A stretch of 64,000 nt of DNA, taken from the NCBI GenBank assembly GCA_025782575.1, contig JALGYY010000009.1, positions 163,512 through 227,511 on the forward strand, read 5' to 3'. Each line of letters starts with the position of its first letter. The stretch's first letter is position 1. Positions 52,353-60,980 of this stretch are shown here, piece after piece. Position numbers and translations under genes: made by a program. Source of the DNA: a bacterium. Lineage in GTDB: Bacteria > Orphanbacterota > Orphanbacteria > Orphanbacterales > Orphanbacteraceae. The notes beneath the pieces were generated by a model. The model saw only the letters and a program-made list of their open reading frames with translations. It was not told where the DNA came from and ran no database searches.

Positions 52353-53339
52353 ATGACAATCGACTGGTCCCCGATTCGAGAAGCTATCGAAGAGGGGCGG
52401 AATTTCCTGATTACGAGCCACGTCAACCCCGAAGCGGATGCGATCGGGTCAATGGTCGCCCTTGCCCGGTTCCTGCAAGGCCTCTCCCAATCAGTCCGAA
52501 TGGTCAGCCCGAGCGCCATTCCCGAGAGCTGTCGATTTCTCGATCCGGCAGGAGAGATCGTACTGTTCGATCCGAGCAGAGCCGATGCCCTCCTCCGCGC
52601 TGCCGATGTGGTCTTCATCGTAGACCTCAGCTGCTGGAGTCAACTCGGTTCATTCGCGGATCCGCTGAAAGAGAGTAGTGCGCGCCGGATCTGCATTGAC
52701 CATCATCAGGATCCGGACGAGGATATCGCATCCGTATTGATTCGTGATCCTTCCGCCGCCGCCGCAGGAGTACTCATCTATGAGTTGATCCGGGACTTGG
52801 ACGGCGACATGACGCCTGCCATTGCTGAGGCTCTCTACGCCGCCATCATCACCGATACCGGATCCTTCCGATTCGCCAATACCGATGCGCGGGCCCTCAG
52901 AATCGGTGCCGATCTCGTTGAGAGGGGTGTTCGACCCGAACTGGTATACCAAAAGGTGTTTGAAAACCGGAAGTGGGCATCTGCCAAACTCCTCGCCCCG
53001 GTGTTCACCACTCTCGGAAAGAGCGTGAACGGCAAACTCGCGTGGATTTCGGCAACCAGAAAGATGCTTACCGAAACGGGGGCGAATCAGGGCGATATGG
53101 ATGGATTTATCGACCAGATTCGCGCCATTCGCGGCGTGGAAGTTTGCGTGTTCTTCAAGGAGGCGGATGAAGGGGTGGTGCGCGTCTCTCTCCGGTCCAA
53201 CGGATCCGTCGATGTGCAGCGTTTCGCCCAATCCCTGGGCGGGGGCGGGCACACTCGGGCGGCCGGTCTCACGGTGGAAGGGACGGTGGAAGAGGCGATC
53301 GGTAAAGTCATAGCCGGCCTCGAATCACTGGTACGCTGA
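52353..53339 (+). CDS. DHH/DHHA1 phosphoesterase (NrnA-like)
   Basis: 328 aa. N-terminal DHH domain with SHVNPEADAIGSMVAL (motif I; usually PDxDA, here PEADA), VVFIVDLSCW, and ICIDHHQDP (DHH), then NTDARALRIGADL and a C-terminal DHHA1 domain with GGGGHTRAAG. Such enzymes degrade short oligoribonucleotides (nanoRNA), pAp or c-di-AMP. ATG 52353 is preceded by GGAGGGCGG at a longish distance. Divergent from pepA. Confidence 0.9.
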   Translation: MTIDWSPIREAIEEGRNFLITSHVNPEADAIGSMVALARFLQGLSQSVRMVSPSAIPESCRFLDPAGEIVLFDPSRADALLRAADVVFIVDLSCWSQLGSFADPLKESSARRICIDHHQDPDEDIASVLIRDPSAAAAGVLIYELIRDLDGDMTPAIAEALYAAIITDTGSFRFANTDARALRIGADLVERGVRPELVYQKVFENRKWASAKLLAPVFTTLGKSVNGKLAWISATRKMLTETGANQGDMDGFIDQIRAIRGVEVCVFFKEADEGVVRVSLRSNGSVDVQRFAQSLGGGGHTRAAGLTVEGTVEEAIGKVIAGLESLVR

Positions 53340-53517
53340 GCGCGGTATTCTCTTCCTGGCAGCCCTCTCCTCCCATGCCCCGCCGGACCACCCGGCGCGG
53401 GTTTCGTCGATAAAAGTTCGGATGGATCCATAACAGCCCACGGAATGTGGAATCCTCATTCAGTCGATGTTATATTACGAAGTACGCGATTTCCCTGTCC
53501 GTACTCGAGGAGTAGTC

Positions 53518-53958
53518 ATGGCGTACACGAAAAACCGCAAAGCAATAGCCGGAATCATGCTGATTCTTGGTGCCCTGATCTACCTGGGATTCGTGGGCTA
53601 TGAAGAAAGCAAGGCCTATTATAGGACCGTCGAAGAAGTACAATCTCTGGAGCCACACGAGATGTCCATGCGGTTCAAGGTCGGGGGAGACGTAGAGGAA
53701 GGTTCAATCGTCTGGAATGGAGCGGGAGTCGATTTTCGTCTCATCCAGGAGGATCAGGCCCTTGTCGTCGAGTATCGTGGTTCGGACCCCGTGCCCGATA
53801 CCTTCCGGGATGGTTCGCAGGCTATCGTGGAGGGGACGATGGGGAGTGACGGTGTCTTCCTGGCTGTGAAGATCCAGGCGAAGTGCGCATCGAAGTACGA
53901 GGCGGAGTACGATACCGAAACTCATTCGGTAAGTTCCCCCGCGAGTGGCGACGCCTGA
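53518..53958 (+). CDS. ccmE: CcmE haem chaperone, Cys variant (CxxxY)
   Basis: 146 aa from ATG 53518. One N-terminal membrane span (about 10-28), then the OB-fold periplasmic domain with MSMRFKVGGDVEEGSI, VDFRLI, LVVEYRGSDPVPDTFRDG and QAIVEGTMGSDGVFLA. The haem-binding position, HxxxY in most CcmE, reads KCASKY here: Cys123 and Tyr127. Cys-type CcmE is known from Desulfovibrio and archaea and goes with Ccm systems lacking CcmH. First gene of the ccm operon, 25 bases before ccmF. An upstream 17-codon extension is not credible. Confidence 0.9.
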   Translation: MAYTKNRKAIAGIMLILGALIYLGFVGYEESKAYYRTVEEVQSLEPHEMSMRFKVGGDVEEGSIVWNGAGVDFRLIQEDQALVVEYRGSDPVPDTFRDGSQAIVEGTMGSDGVFLAVKIQAKCASKYEAEYDTETHSVSSPASGDA

Positions 53959-53983
53959 TCCCAAAAACATAGGAGAATGAGCG

Positions 53984-55963
53984 ATGTTGCAACTCGGCAG
54001 CGTCACATTGATGACGCTTTGTCCCGTCGCCCTCTTTGGAATCATCGCCTCGTTCGTGGGCGGGGCAAAAAGACGGATGGGGCTCGTTCGCGCCGGTGAA
54101 CGAAGTCTCCTGGTATCCTTCCTGTTATTGACACTCGCCATAGCCATCCTCGTGTTTCAGTTCTATACTGATGACTTCAACAGCAGCTATGTAGCGGGCC
54201 ATTCGAATATCGATCTCTCTCCTTTCTACAAGGCGACATCTCTCTGGTCAGGCCAGGAGGGATCGCTCCTGTTCTGGAACTGGCTGCTGGGAGTCTACGG
54301 CGCCACGGTTCTTCTCGTTCATCGGAAGAAGAATCGTGATCTGATGCCGTATGTGACGGGCATTATTCTGACGGCGATTCTGTTCTTCGCCATTTTGAAT
54401 GGAATCGTATCCAGTCCGTTCGTTCCTCTCGTGTCTGAACATGGGGGGACAACGGTGCCGTTTGCTCCGCAGGATGGAAGGGGACTGAATCCTCTTCTCC
54501 AACATCCGGCGATGGCCATTCATCCGCCCATGCTCTATCTGGGACTGGTCGGATTTGTGGTTCCGTTCGCGTTTGCGATGGCGGCGCTTCTCGTAAGGTC
54601 TCCCGGATCACGCTGGATCCGAACCACCAGGCGGTGGACACTCTTTGCCTGGTGCTTCCTGAGTTGCGGAGTTCTTCTCGGTGCCCGCTGGGCGTACGTC
54701 GAACTCGGATGGGGCGGCTACTGGGCGTGGGACCCGGTTGAAAACGCATCGCTCATGCCCTGGCTCACGGGAACCGCATTCCTCCACTCCGTCATGATCC
54801 AGGAAAAGAAGGGGATGATGAAGGTCTGGAATGTGGCGCTGGTGATCGCTACCTATTTCCTGTGTCTCTTCGGTACTTTCCTCACACGAAGCGGGGTGGT
54901 CAGCTCCGTGCATGCCTTTGCACAGAGCCCGATCGGATTCTACTTCATAACATTCATTGCGATCGGTCTGGCGCTCTCCATCTGGCTCGCCTATTCCCGC
55001 CGGGAATTTCTGGCGCCGGAATCCGGCCTCGATTCGGTGGTGAGCCGTGAATCGAGTTTTCTCTTCAATAACCTGATTCTTCTCGCTGCCTGTTTCGCTG
55101 TATTCTGGGGAACGATCTTTCCCGTTATTTCGGAAGCGTTTCGTGGAGAGAAAATCTCCGTCGGGCCTCCCTTCTTCAATAAGATCAACATTCCGATCGG
55201 GCTGTTCCTGCTCTTCCTGACCGGTGTCGGGCCACTCCTGGCATGGCGCAAGACCTCTATGGCCGGACTCAGGCGAAACCTTACGTGGCCCACAGCGGCC
55301 GCGCTCGTCGTGATGATCGTCCTCCTCGCTCAGGGGATGCGCGAGTTCTACGCTCTCATCTGTTTCAGTCTGTTTGCATTTGTCGTTGCGGGTGTGTTGC
55401 TCGAGTTCTATCGAGGCTCGCGCGTTCGGATGAGCCAGCTGGGCGAGTCAATTGTTCTTGCGGTGTATCGTTTGACGGCGAAAAATACCAGGCGTTACGG
55501 CGGCTACATAGTCCATATCGGTACGGCCCTCCTCTTCGCCGGCATTGCCGGGACGGCGTTCAACTCCAATGTGCGAACTGAATTGCTCGAGGGAGAATCG
55601 ATCGACATTGCCGGCTATAACGTACGAGTCGATCATATTGAATCGGACAGGACGCCGAACTACGAATATGAAAGAGCGCAGATTACTCTCACTGAAGACG
55701 GGCGGGAGATCAAAAAGCTCTACCCGGAGCGACGCTTCTACTTCGCCAGCGAGCAAGCGAGTTCGGAAGTGGAGATTCACACGACCTTTAGCGAGGATAT
55801 TTACGTTGTCTATGCCTCTCACGGTCCGAACGACGGCGCAGTAATTCAAGTTTACCACAATCCTCTTGTCCGGTGGCTCTGGGTGGGCGGAATGATTCTC
55901 GTCGGCGGCACGATCATTACCATCTTCCCCAATCAAAAACGCCGGGAACAGATCGGAGCGTAA
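53984..55963 (+). CDS. ccmF: CcmF cytochrome c haem lyase subunit
   Basis: 659 aa with about 15 membrane spans. It starts MLQLGSVTLMTLCP, has the SLWSGQEGSLLFWNW segment, and the tryptophan-rich haem-handling WWD domain WGGYWAWDPVENASLMPWL (about residues 245-265). A large periplasmic C-terminal loop precedes the last span. It transfers haem from CcmE to apocytochromes in the periplasm. It ends one codon before the CcmI-like gene (stop TAA, then GTG). Confidence 0.95.
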   Translation: MLQLGSVTLMTLCPVALFGIIASFVGGAKRRMGLVRAGERSLLVSFLLLTLAIAILVFQFYTDDFNSSYVAGHSNIDLSPFYKATSLWSGQEGSLLFWNWLLGVYGATVLLVHRKKNRDLMPYVTGIILTAILFFAILNGIVSSPFVPLVSEHGGTTVPFAPQDGRGLNPLLQHPAMAIHPPMLYLGLVGFVVPFAFAMAALLVRSPGSRWIRTTRRWTLFAWCFLSCGVLLGARWAYVELGWGGYWAWDPVENASLMPWLTGTAFLHSVMIQEKKGMMKVWNVALVIATYFLCLFGTFLTRSGVVSSVHAFAQSPIGFYFITFIAIGLALSIWLAYSRREFLAPESGLDSVVSRESSFLFNNLILLAACFAVFWGTIFPVISEAFRGEKISVGPPFFNKINIPIGLFLLFLTGVGPLLAWRKTSMAGLRRNLTWPTAAALVVMIVLLAQGMREFYALICFSLFAFVVAGVLLEFYRGSRVRMSQLGESIVLAVYRLTAKNTRRYGGYIVHIGTALLFAGIAGTAFNSNVRTELLEGESIDIAGYNVRVDHIESDRTPNYEYERAQITLTEDGREIKKLYPERRFYFASEQASSEVEIHTTFSEDIYVVYASHGPNDGAVIQVYHNPLVRWLWVGGMILVGGTIITIFPNQKRREQIGA

Positions 55964-56242
55964 GTGAGCTGGTTCGTACTCCTTCTGGTTCCTGTCGGGG
56001 CTATCCTGTATCTCCTTCTGCCCCTTCTCCGGCCCGACCGGGAGATCTGGGATGTGCCGGAAGCCCGAATCGAATCGCTTCAGGAAAAGAAGCGCATGCT
56101 TGTAGGGGCGGTTCGTGATATTGATTTCGAGCATAGTATCGGGAACCTGACCGACGAGGATCATTTAGAGGCGAGGGAGCGATTGAAGGCTGATCTATCC
56201 GGGGTTGTAGTTGATCTGAAGATAGCGGAGGAGACGGATTGA
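55964..56242 (+). CDS. Small CcmI N-terminus-like protein
   Basis: 92 aa. One N-terminal membrane span (MSWFVLLLVPVGAILYLLLPLL), then a short helical domain: EARIESLQEKKRMLVGAVRDIDFEHSIGNLTDEDH resembles the N-terminal part of CcmI/CycH (KxxLLxAIRDLExDYxxGKLSxxDY). The TPR part of CcmI is absent. Start is GTG with GGAG five bases upstream. It overlaps the unknown protein gene by ATGA-like TTGA coupling. Confidence 0.75.
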   Translation: MSWFVLLLVPVGAILYLLLPLLRPDREIWDVPEARIESLQEKKRMLVGAVRDIDFEHSIGNLTDEDHLEARERLKADLSGVVVDLKIAEETD

Positions 56243-57264
56243 TCTGCCGATCGGTGTTCGGACCGCTCCTTTTCGGTGCTCTTGCGGTATCTCCGTGTTT
56301 CGCTGAGTCGCTCCGAGTTGAGATCGTGAACGGTTCGGGCGGCCCCTTCCGTGAGGCGGTGACAATCGATCTTCTCGGATTCGGTTCGGAAAGCGGAGAA
56401 TGGGGGGGGGGCGATGCGCGGGAGGGATGGCTCTTCGCCGACATTCCTGCCGGCGAGGAAAACCCCTATCTTCTTCAGGCGGGCTATTTAGGTGTTTCCT
56501 ATTCCCAGCACATCACTCTCCAGTCGGGCGTCGATTCGACGATCACAGTCCTGGTTTACGATACGACATCCCGCTGGGATAAGATCGAGGTGGTCGGCGT
56601 GGAGTTTGATATATCAATCGCCAGTGCGACCGGAAACCTTCGGGTCGACCAGATTCTCAGATTTCATAACGGCATGAAGAAAACGCTTCTCGGAGGGGAA
56701 GACGGGCTCATCCCTGTCGCTTTGCCGGTTACGGTGAGCGATCCCGGGCGAGTGACCCTTGCCGTTTCGACAGGTCTCGTTCCGCTCCGCCGGGAAGCGA
56801 TCCTGACGGATACGCCGAAGAGAATTGCCGTCGACTATCCTCTTCGGCCCGGGATCACGACGATCGCAGCGTCTGTTGATGTCTCTTACAGGGGCCAGTA
56901 CTTCTACAGCGCAGTCGTACCATACGACATCCCTCACGGTTTTCTGGTTGTCCCACGGGGCCTGGAGATCTCCGGAGAGGGCATTACGGTCCAGGCAAAT
57001 GAAGACGATCACCAGGGCCATCTCGTTTACCACACTCCGCGCCTCAAAAAAGGAGATGAGCTGGCATTCCTGGTTTCGGGAACGGCTGCCCCGCTTGAGG
57101 CGCCGATGGCCGGCGATCAGAACGGGGCCCGGCCACCCGGCCGGATTACAACGGGCGAAGCCTTTCTCGCCGAAATGCGCTGGCTGTACATGGGCGGCCT
57201 CACGCTTCTACTCGTCCTCGGCCTTTTCTTTTATCGTGCCCCCGATCCGGAGGATAAGGCTTGA
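56239..57264 (+). CDS. Unrecognised membrane-anchored periplasmic protein inside the ccm operon
   Basis: 341 aa. A signal peptide (FGPLLFGALAVSPCFA), about 280 residues of beta-rich extracytoplasmic sequence, and one C-terminal membrane span (residues about 315-335, YMGGLTLLLVLGLFFYRAP) with a short cytoplasmic tail. The first third resembles a carboxypeptidase-regulatory/Ig-like fold (GGPFREAVTIDL, LFADIPAGEENPYLLQAGYLG). It has no CxxC motif, so it is not a standard CcmG or CcmH. Start is TTG 56239, four-base overlap with the CcmI-like gene; ccmA overlaps its end by four bases. Position suggests apocytochrome handling. Confidence 0.65.
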   Translation: MICRSVFGPLLFGALAVSPCFAESLRVEIVNGSGGPFREAVTIDLLGFGSESGEWGGGDAREGWLFADIPAGEENPYLLQAGYLGVSYSQHITLQSGVDSTITVLVYDTTSRWDKIEVVGVEFDISIASATGNLRVDQILRFHNGMKKTLLGGEDGLIPVALPVTVSDPGRVTLAVSTGLVPLRREAILTDTPKRIAVDYPLRPGITTIAASVDVSYRGQYFYSAVVPYDIPHGFLVVPRGLEISGEGITVQANEDDHQGHLVYHTPRLKKGDELAFLVSGTAAPLEAPMAGDQNGARPPGRITTGEAFLAEMRWLYMGGLTLLLVLGLFFYRAPDPEDKA

Positions 57265-57983
57265 GCAGTCCCACTCCGGTGGAAGTCTCCGGTCTTGTCA
57301 GGAAATTCGGATACTTCTACGCACTCGATCGGGTCGATCTGTCTGTACAGGAGGGGACGATCGCCCTTCTACTCGGATCGAACGGCGCGGGCAAGACGAC
57401 TCTTCTTCGCATATTGGCCGGTCTTCTTGAAGCGAACGAGGGGACCCTTCGAGTACTGGGACTGGAAACAAAGAAAGACGGCGAAACGATTCGCAGGCGA
57501 ATCGGATTTCTCTCCCACTCGCTCGGTCTCTACAGCGAACTCACCGCTCACGAAAACCTCGACTTTTTTTCTCGCCTCTACTCGTTACCGAACCGCTCCC
57601 GACGAATCGATGATCTGCTCGAAGAGATGAATCTCAGCGAGTGGCGGGATGATCCGGTACGAAACTACTCACGTGGTATGCGTCAAAGGCTCGCACTCGC
57701 CCGGGTATTTCTGCACGATCCGGATCTTCTTCTGCTCGATGAGCCCTTTACGGGGCTCGACGCACGATCTTCCCATGTGCTGGCGGGGAAGCTCCGCGCC
57801 TCGTGCGCCGCGGGAAAGACGGTGCTGCTCGCCAGTCACCGACTCGATGTCGCCGGACCTGTCGGGGATCTCGCGATCCTCCTCGCTGCCGGCCGGGTCG
57901 CGGGAACTCTCGATCTGGAAGGCACACCATCTGGTGAGCGGCCTCGTCGGCTGGAAAGTTTTATTGAGGGTGCGGCAGAATGA
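57261..57983 (+). CDS. ccmA: CcmA ABC-transporter ATPase
   Basis: 240 aa. Walker A LLGSNGAGKTTLL (about 36-48), Q-loop in FLSHSLGLYSELT, ABC signature YSRGMRQRLALARVF and Walker B LLLLDEPFTGLD, switch His in SHRLD. With CcmB/CcmC it releases holo-CcmE from the haem-loading complex. Start TTG 57261, with GGAGG seven bases before; overlaps the gene before and ccmB after. Confidence 0.95.
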   Translation: MSSPTPVEVSGLVRKFGYFYALDRVDLSVQEGTIALLLGSNGAGKTTLLRILAGLLEANEGTLRVLGLETKKDGETIRRRIGFLSHSLGLYSELTAHENLDFFSRLYSLPNRSRRIDDLLEEMNLSEWRDDPVRNYSRGMRQRLALARVFLHDPDLLLLDEPFTGLDARSSHVLAGKLRASCAAGKTVLLASHRLDVAGPVGDLAILLAAGRVAGTLDLEGTPSGERPRRLESFIEGAAE

Positions 57984-58648
57984 GCGATTTCTCCGGACTG
58001 ATCGCCATACTCAGGAAGGACATTCTGATCGAGTTCCGGACGAGGCAGGCGCTCATATCGATGACGCTCTTCGCCTTACTCACCGTACTTCTTCTGGCGT
58101 TCGCATTTGAGCCGACCCGCGAAGAGACGGCGCTCATCGGCCCCGGCCTGCTTTGGGTTGCATTCGCATTCGCCGGCACGATCGGCCTCGAACATACGCT
58201 CAGCACCGAACGGGAAGAGGGGGGGCTCGAGGCGCTACTGCTTGCGCCGCTCGACCGGAGTACGATCTACTTCGCCAAGCTGATTGCCAACGTGATTTTC
58301 ATGACTGTCGCTGAGTTTCTCACGATCCCGGTCTTCGTCGTCTTCTACAACATGAACCTCATTCCGTTTCTCGGTCCCCTTCTACTGCTCAATCTGCTCG
58401 GGACAATCGGATTCTGTGCTGTCGGCACGCTCCTCTCGGTAATTACAGCGCAGACGAAACTGAGGGGGGTGCTTCTCCCTATTATTCTCTTCCCGATGAT
58501 CGTTCCCATTCTGCTTGCGGCCGTGGAAGGCACGGGCGCTCTTTTTCGCGGGGACAGCCCGGTGGGGGCCTTTCGCCTTCTCATCGTTTACGATATCGTC
58601 TTCGTCGTCGGGGGTTTCTTAACATTCGGATTCGTAGTCGAGGAGTGA
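57980..58648 (+). CDS. ccmB: CcmB permease
   Basis: 222 aa with six membrane spans and the typical N-terminus (AILRKDILIEFRTRQALISMTLFALL), GLEHTLSTEREEGGLEALLLAPLDRSTIY and IPILLAAVEGT-like VPILLAAVEGTGA. Part of the CcmABCD complex. Overlaps ccmA by ATGA and is followed after three bases by ccmC. Confidence 0.95.
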   Translation: MSDFSGLIAILRKDILIEFRTRQALISMTLFALLTVLLLAFAFEPTREETALIGPGLLWVAFAFAGTIGLEHTLSTEREEGGLEALLLAPLDRSTIYFAKLIANVIFMTVAEFLTIPVFVVFYNMNLIPFLGPLLLLNLLGTIGFCAVGTLLSVITAQTKLRGVLLPIILFPMIVPILLAAVEGTGALFRGDSPVGAFRLLIVYDIVFVVGGFLTFGFVVEE

Positions 58649-58651
58649 CGG

Positions 58652-59347
58652 ATGGACCGTAACCGAGCGATCATCGACTCTCTGCTTCTGCTGCTCACAG
58701 GGGCAGCCATGGCAGTCAACCTGTGGCTCATCTTCTACTTCGCTCCCCTCGAGCGAACGATGGGGCTCATTCAGAAGATCTTCTATTTTCATGTGCCCTC
58801 TGCATGGGTCGCTTTTCTCGCGTTCTTCATCACATTTCTCATGTCGATCGGTTACCTGGCGAGCAGGCGGGACTGGTTCGATCGCGCCGCCTCGTCATCC
58901 GCCTCAATCGGAACCGTTTTCTGCACGATCGTACTGGTCACAGGACCCATCTGGGCGAGGCCGGTCTGGGGCATCTGGTGGACATGGGACGCGCGGCTCA
59001 CCTCCACACTCGTTCTCTGGTTTATTTATGTCGCCTATCTTCTGATTCGATCGTACCTGCCTGCCAGCGGGACAAAGCGGGGCACACTCTCCGCTGTGGT
59101 CGGTATCATCGGCTTCCTGAACGTACCTCTCGTGTACATGTCAATCCGGTGGTGGCGGACGCAACATCCCCAGCCCGTGATTGCCGGCGGCGAAGGATCG
59201 GGCCTCGAGCCGCGGATGAAGCTCGCGTTCTTCTTCTCTCTCGCCGTATTCACACTTCTTTACGCCGTCATTCTCCGTTACCGCATGCGGCAATCATTCA
59301 TCGACGGTCGTGTCGAAAAGCTTCTGGAAGAAAGGAGGCGCTCATGA
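58652..59347 (+). CDS. ccmC: CcmC haem-delivery protein
   Basis: 231 aa, six membrane spans. Conserved HVPSAWVAF near residue 48, the WWD domain WGIWWTWDARLTSTLVLWFI (about 108-127) and the last His-containing loop near WWRTQHPQ. It loads haem on to CcmE. Overlaps the CcmD-like gene by four bases. Confidence 0.95.
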   Translation: MDRNRAIIDSLLLLLTGAAMAVNLWLIFYFAPLERTMGLIQKIFYFHVPSAWVAFLAFFITFLMSIGYLASRRDWFDRAASSSASIGTVFCTIVLVTGPIWARPVWGIWWTWDARLTSTLVLWFIYVAYLLIRSYLPASGTKRGTLSAVVGIIGFLNVPLVYMSIRWWRTQHPQPVIAGGEGSGLEPRMKLAFFFSLAVFTLLYAVILRYRMRQSFIDGRVEKLLEERRRS

Positions 59348-59622
59348 TCGCCTCGGTTGTTGGACGGTCGGCCCCCTGGTTTCTGGTGGCCGCACTTATT
59401 CTGGTCGTGATCATGCCGATGGAATGTGCATTTGGAGCGGATGGCGCTTCGTCCGTCCGGCCGGGTGGTGGTCCCGCCGGCAATACCGGTTATGTGTTTG
59501 CGGCGTTTCTGTTTGTCTGGGGAGCGCTCTGGCTGTACCTGGTGGCGATCCATCGGGGCCAACGCCGGATGGAAGAAAGGCTCTCCCGTCTGGAGAAGAG
59601 TCGTGGGGGCGACCCATCATGA
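59344..59622 (+). CDS. CcmD-like protein with N-terminal extension
   Basis: 92 aa. The C-terminal half (GYVFAAFLFVWGALWLYLVA, then HRGQRRMEERLSRLEK) is a CcmD-type single span with basic tail. The N-terminal half adds a second hydrophobic stretch (APWFLVAALILVVIMPMECAFG), probably a signal peptide, so it is longer than normal CcmD (about 50-70 aa). Lies between ccmC and endonuclease IV with four-base overlaps on both sides. Confidence 0.7.
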   Translation: MIASVVGRSAPWFLVAALILVVIMPMECAFGADGASSVRPGGGPAGNTGYVFAAFLFVWGALWLYLVAIHRGQRRMEERLSRLEKSRGGDPS

Positions 59623-60470
59623 ATCTCGGCTCCCACATGTCGATCGCGGGTGGAGTTTACAAAGCCCTGGAACTCGGCCGGTCGATCGACTGCCATGCGG
59701 TTCAGATCTTTACCAAGAACAACAATCAGTGGGCAGGGAAGCCGATATCCGACGAGGATGCGGCGCGGTTTCATGAACTGGCGAAGGAATATACTCCGGA
59801 GTTTCTGATTTCCCACTCGAGCTATCTCATCAATCTCGCATCTCCCGGCGGGCCGGTGCTCGAGAAGTCGATACCCGGTTTTGTCGATGAACTGGAACGG
59901 GCCGAACTCCTCGGTCTCGCGGGAGTGGTCATTCACCCCGGTTCACACGTCGGGGAGGGGGAGGAAAAGGGGATCTCGCAGATTGCGAAGTCGCTGAACA
60001 TGGTATTCAAGAAATCCAAAGGCCTGGAGACGCTCGTACTTCTCGAGACGACCGCCGGTCAGGGAACGAACCTCGGCTATACGTTCGAGCAGCTCGCCGG
60101 CATAATTGAACTATCCGATCATCCGGAGCGTATCGGGATCTGTCTTGATACGTGTCATGTTTTTGCCGCGGGATATCCGGTTCACGAGCGAAAAGGCTAT
60201 CTGAAGACCATGCGCGAATTCGACTCCGTGCTCGGCCTCGATCGATTGCGAGCGATTCACTTCAATGATTCCAAGAAACCTTTCGGGAGCAAACGGGACC
60301 GGCATGAGCACATCGGGCAGGGAGAGATCGGTGAGGACGCGTTTTCCTTCTTCCTGAACGACAAGCGGCTCAAGAACATCCCGATGATTCTGGAGACCCC
60401 GAAATCGAAAGATCTGCACGAAGATGTGGAGAATCTAAAGGTGCTGCGGGGGCTTCGGAAGAAGAAATAG
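59619..60470 (+). CDS. nfo: Endonuclease IV
   Basis: 283 aa, AP endonuclease family 2 TIM barrel. Zinc-ligand blocks are LGSHMSIAGG at the start, VIHPGSHVG, LLETTAGQGTNLG, GICLDTCHVFAAGYP, IHFNDSKKPFGSKRDRHEHIGQGEIG and MILETPK. Cuts DNA at abasic sites. ATG 59619 overlaps the CcmD-like stop; there is no functional link with Ccm known to me. Confidence 0.95.
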   Translation: MNLGSHMSIAGGVYKALELGRSIDCHAVQIFTKNNNQWAGKPISDEDAARFHELAKEYTPEFLISHSSYLINLASPGGPVLEKSIPGFVDELERAELLGLAGVVIHPGSHVGEGEEKGISQIAKSLNMVFKKSKGLETLVLLETTAGQGTNLGYTFEQLAGIIELSDHPERIGICLDTCHVFAAGYPVHERKGYLKTMREFDSVLGLDRLRAIHFNDSKKPFGSKRDRHEHIGQGEIGEDAFSFFLNDKRLKNIPMILETPKSKDLHEDVENLKVLRGLRKKK

Positions 60471-60516
60471 AAACCGGGTCAGGGAGATAGCCGCAGCCCC
60501 GAACGGCCGATCGAGC

Positions 60517-60879
60517 TTACGAGATCTCCTTCGCGTATTCGGTTACGATTGTTGTTCCAATGCCCCCTCGGACAAAGAAGTCGGCCGTTACTTCCATCCA
60601 TCTGGGCTCAATTGCCGCGACGAGATCATCCAGAATCTTATTCGTTACCGCCTCGTGAAAGGCTCCCTTGTCACGATACGACCACAAGTAGAGCTTCAGG
60701 GATTTGAGCTCTACACAAAGCCGATCGGGAATAAATTCTATCGTGATTTCGGCGAAGTCGGGCTGGCCGGTAATGGGGCACAAACAGGTGAATTCGGGGC
60801 ACTCGAACCGGATTTCGTAATCTCTTTCCGGCTTGGGATTCTCGAATGTATCGATCGTCTTGCTCGGCTCCGTTGACAT
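60517..60879 (-). CDS. queF: NADPH-dependent preQ0 reductase
   Basis: 120 aa, the short (unimodular) QueF form. Catalytic Cys in [14 protein letters not shown] with the following conserved Asp, [13 protein letters not shown] motif for NADPH binding and the His in GAFHEAVTN. Makes preQ1 from preQ0 for tRNA queuosine. No other que gene is close. GGGAGG lies six bases before the ATG. No preQ1 riboswitch could be made out in the 100 bases upstream. Confidence 0.95.
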   Translation of the reverse strand: MSTEPSKTIDTFENPKPERDYEIRFECPEFTCLCPITGQPDFAEITIEFIPDRLCVELKSLKLYLWSYRDKGAFHEAVTNKILDDLVAAIEPRWMEVTADFFVRGGIGTTIVTEYAKEIS

Positions 60880-60980
60880 AGGTCACCTCCCAGTTTGATC
60901 GTACCTCATCGCCGGGCCGGAGGGAACGAGGCTCTCAATTTGTTGTTTCCATCGGTCGCTCTCCCCTCTACTCTGACGCC

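Noticed and set aside
60880-60980. preQ1 riboswitch before queF
   Set aside because: No CCTAGC-type hairpin or A-rich pseudoknot tail could be found.
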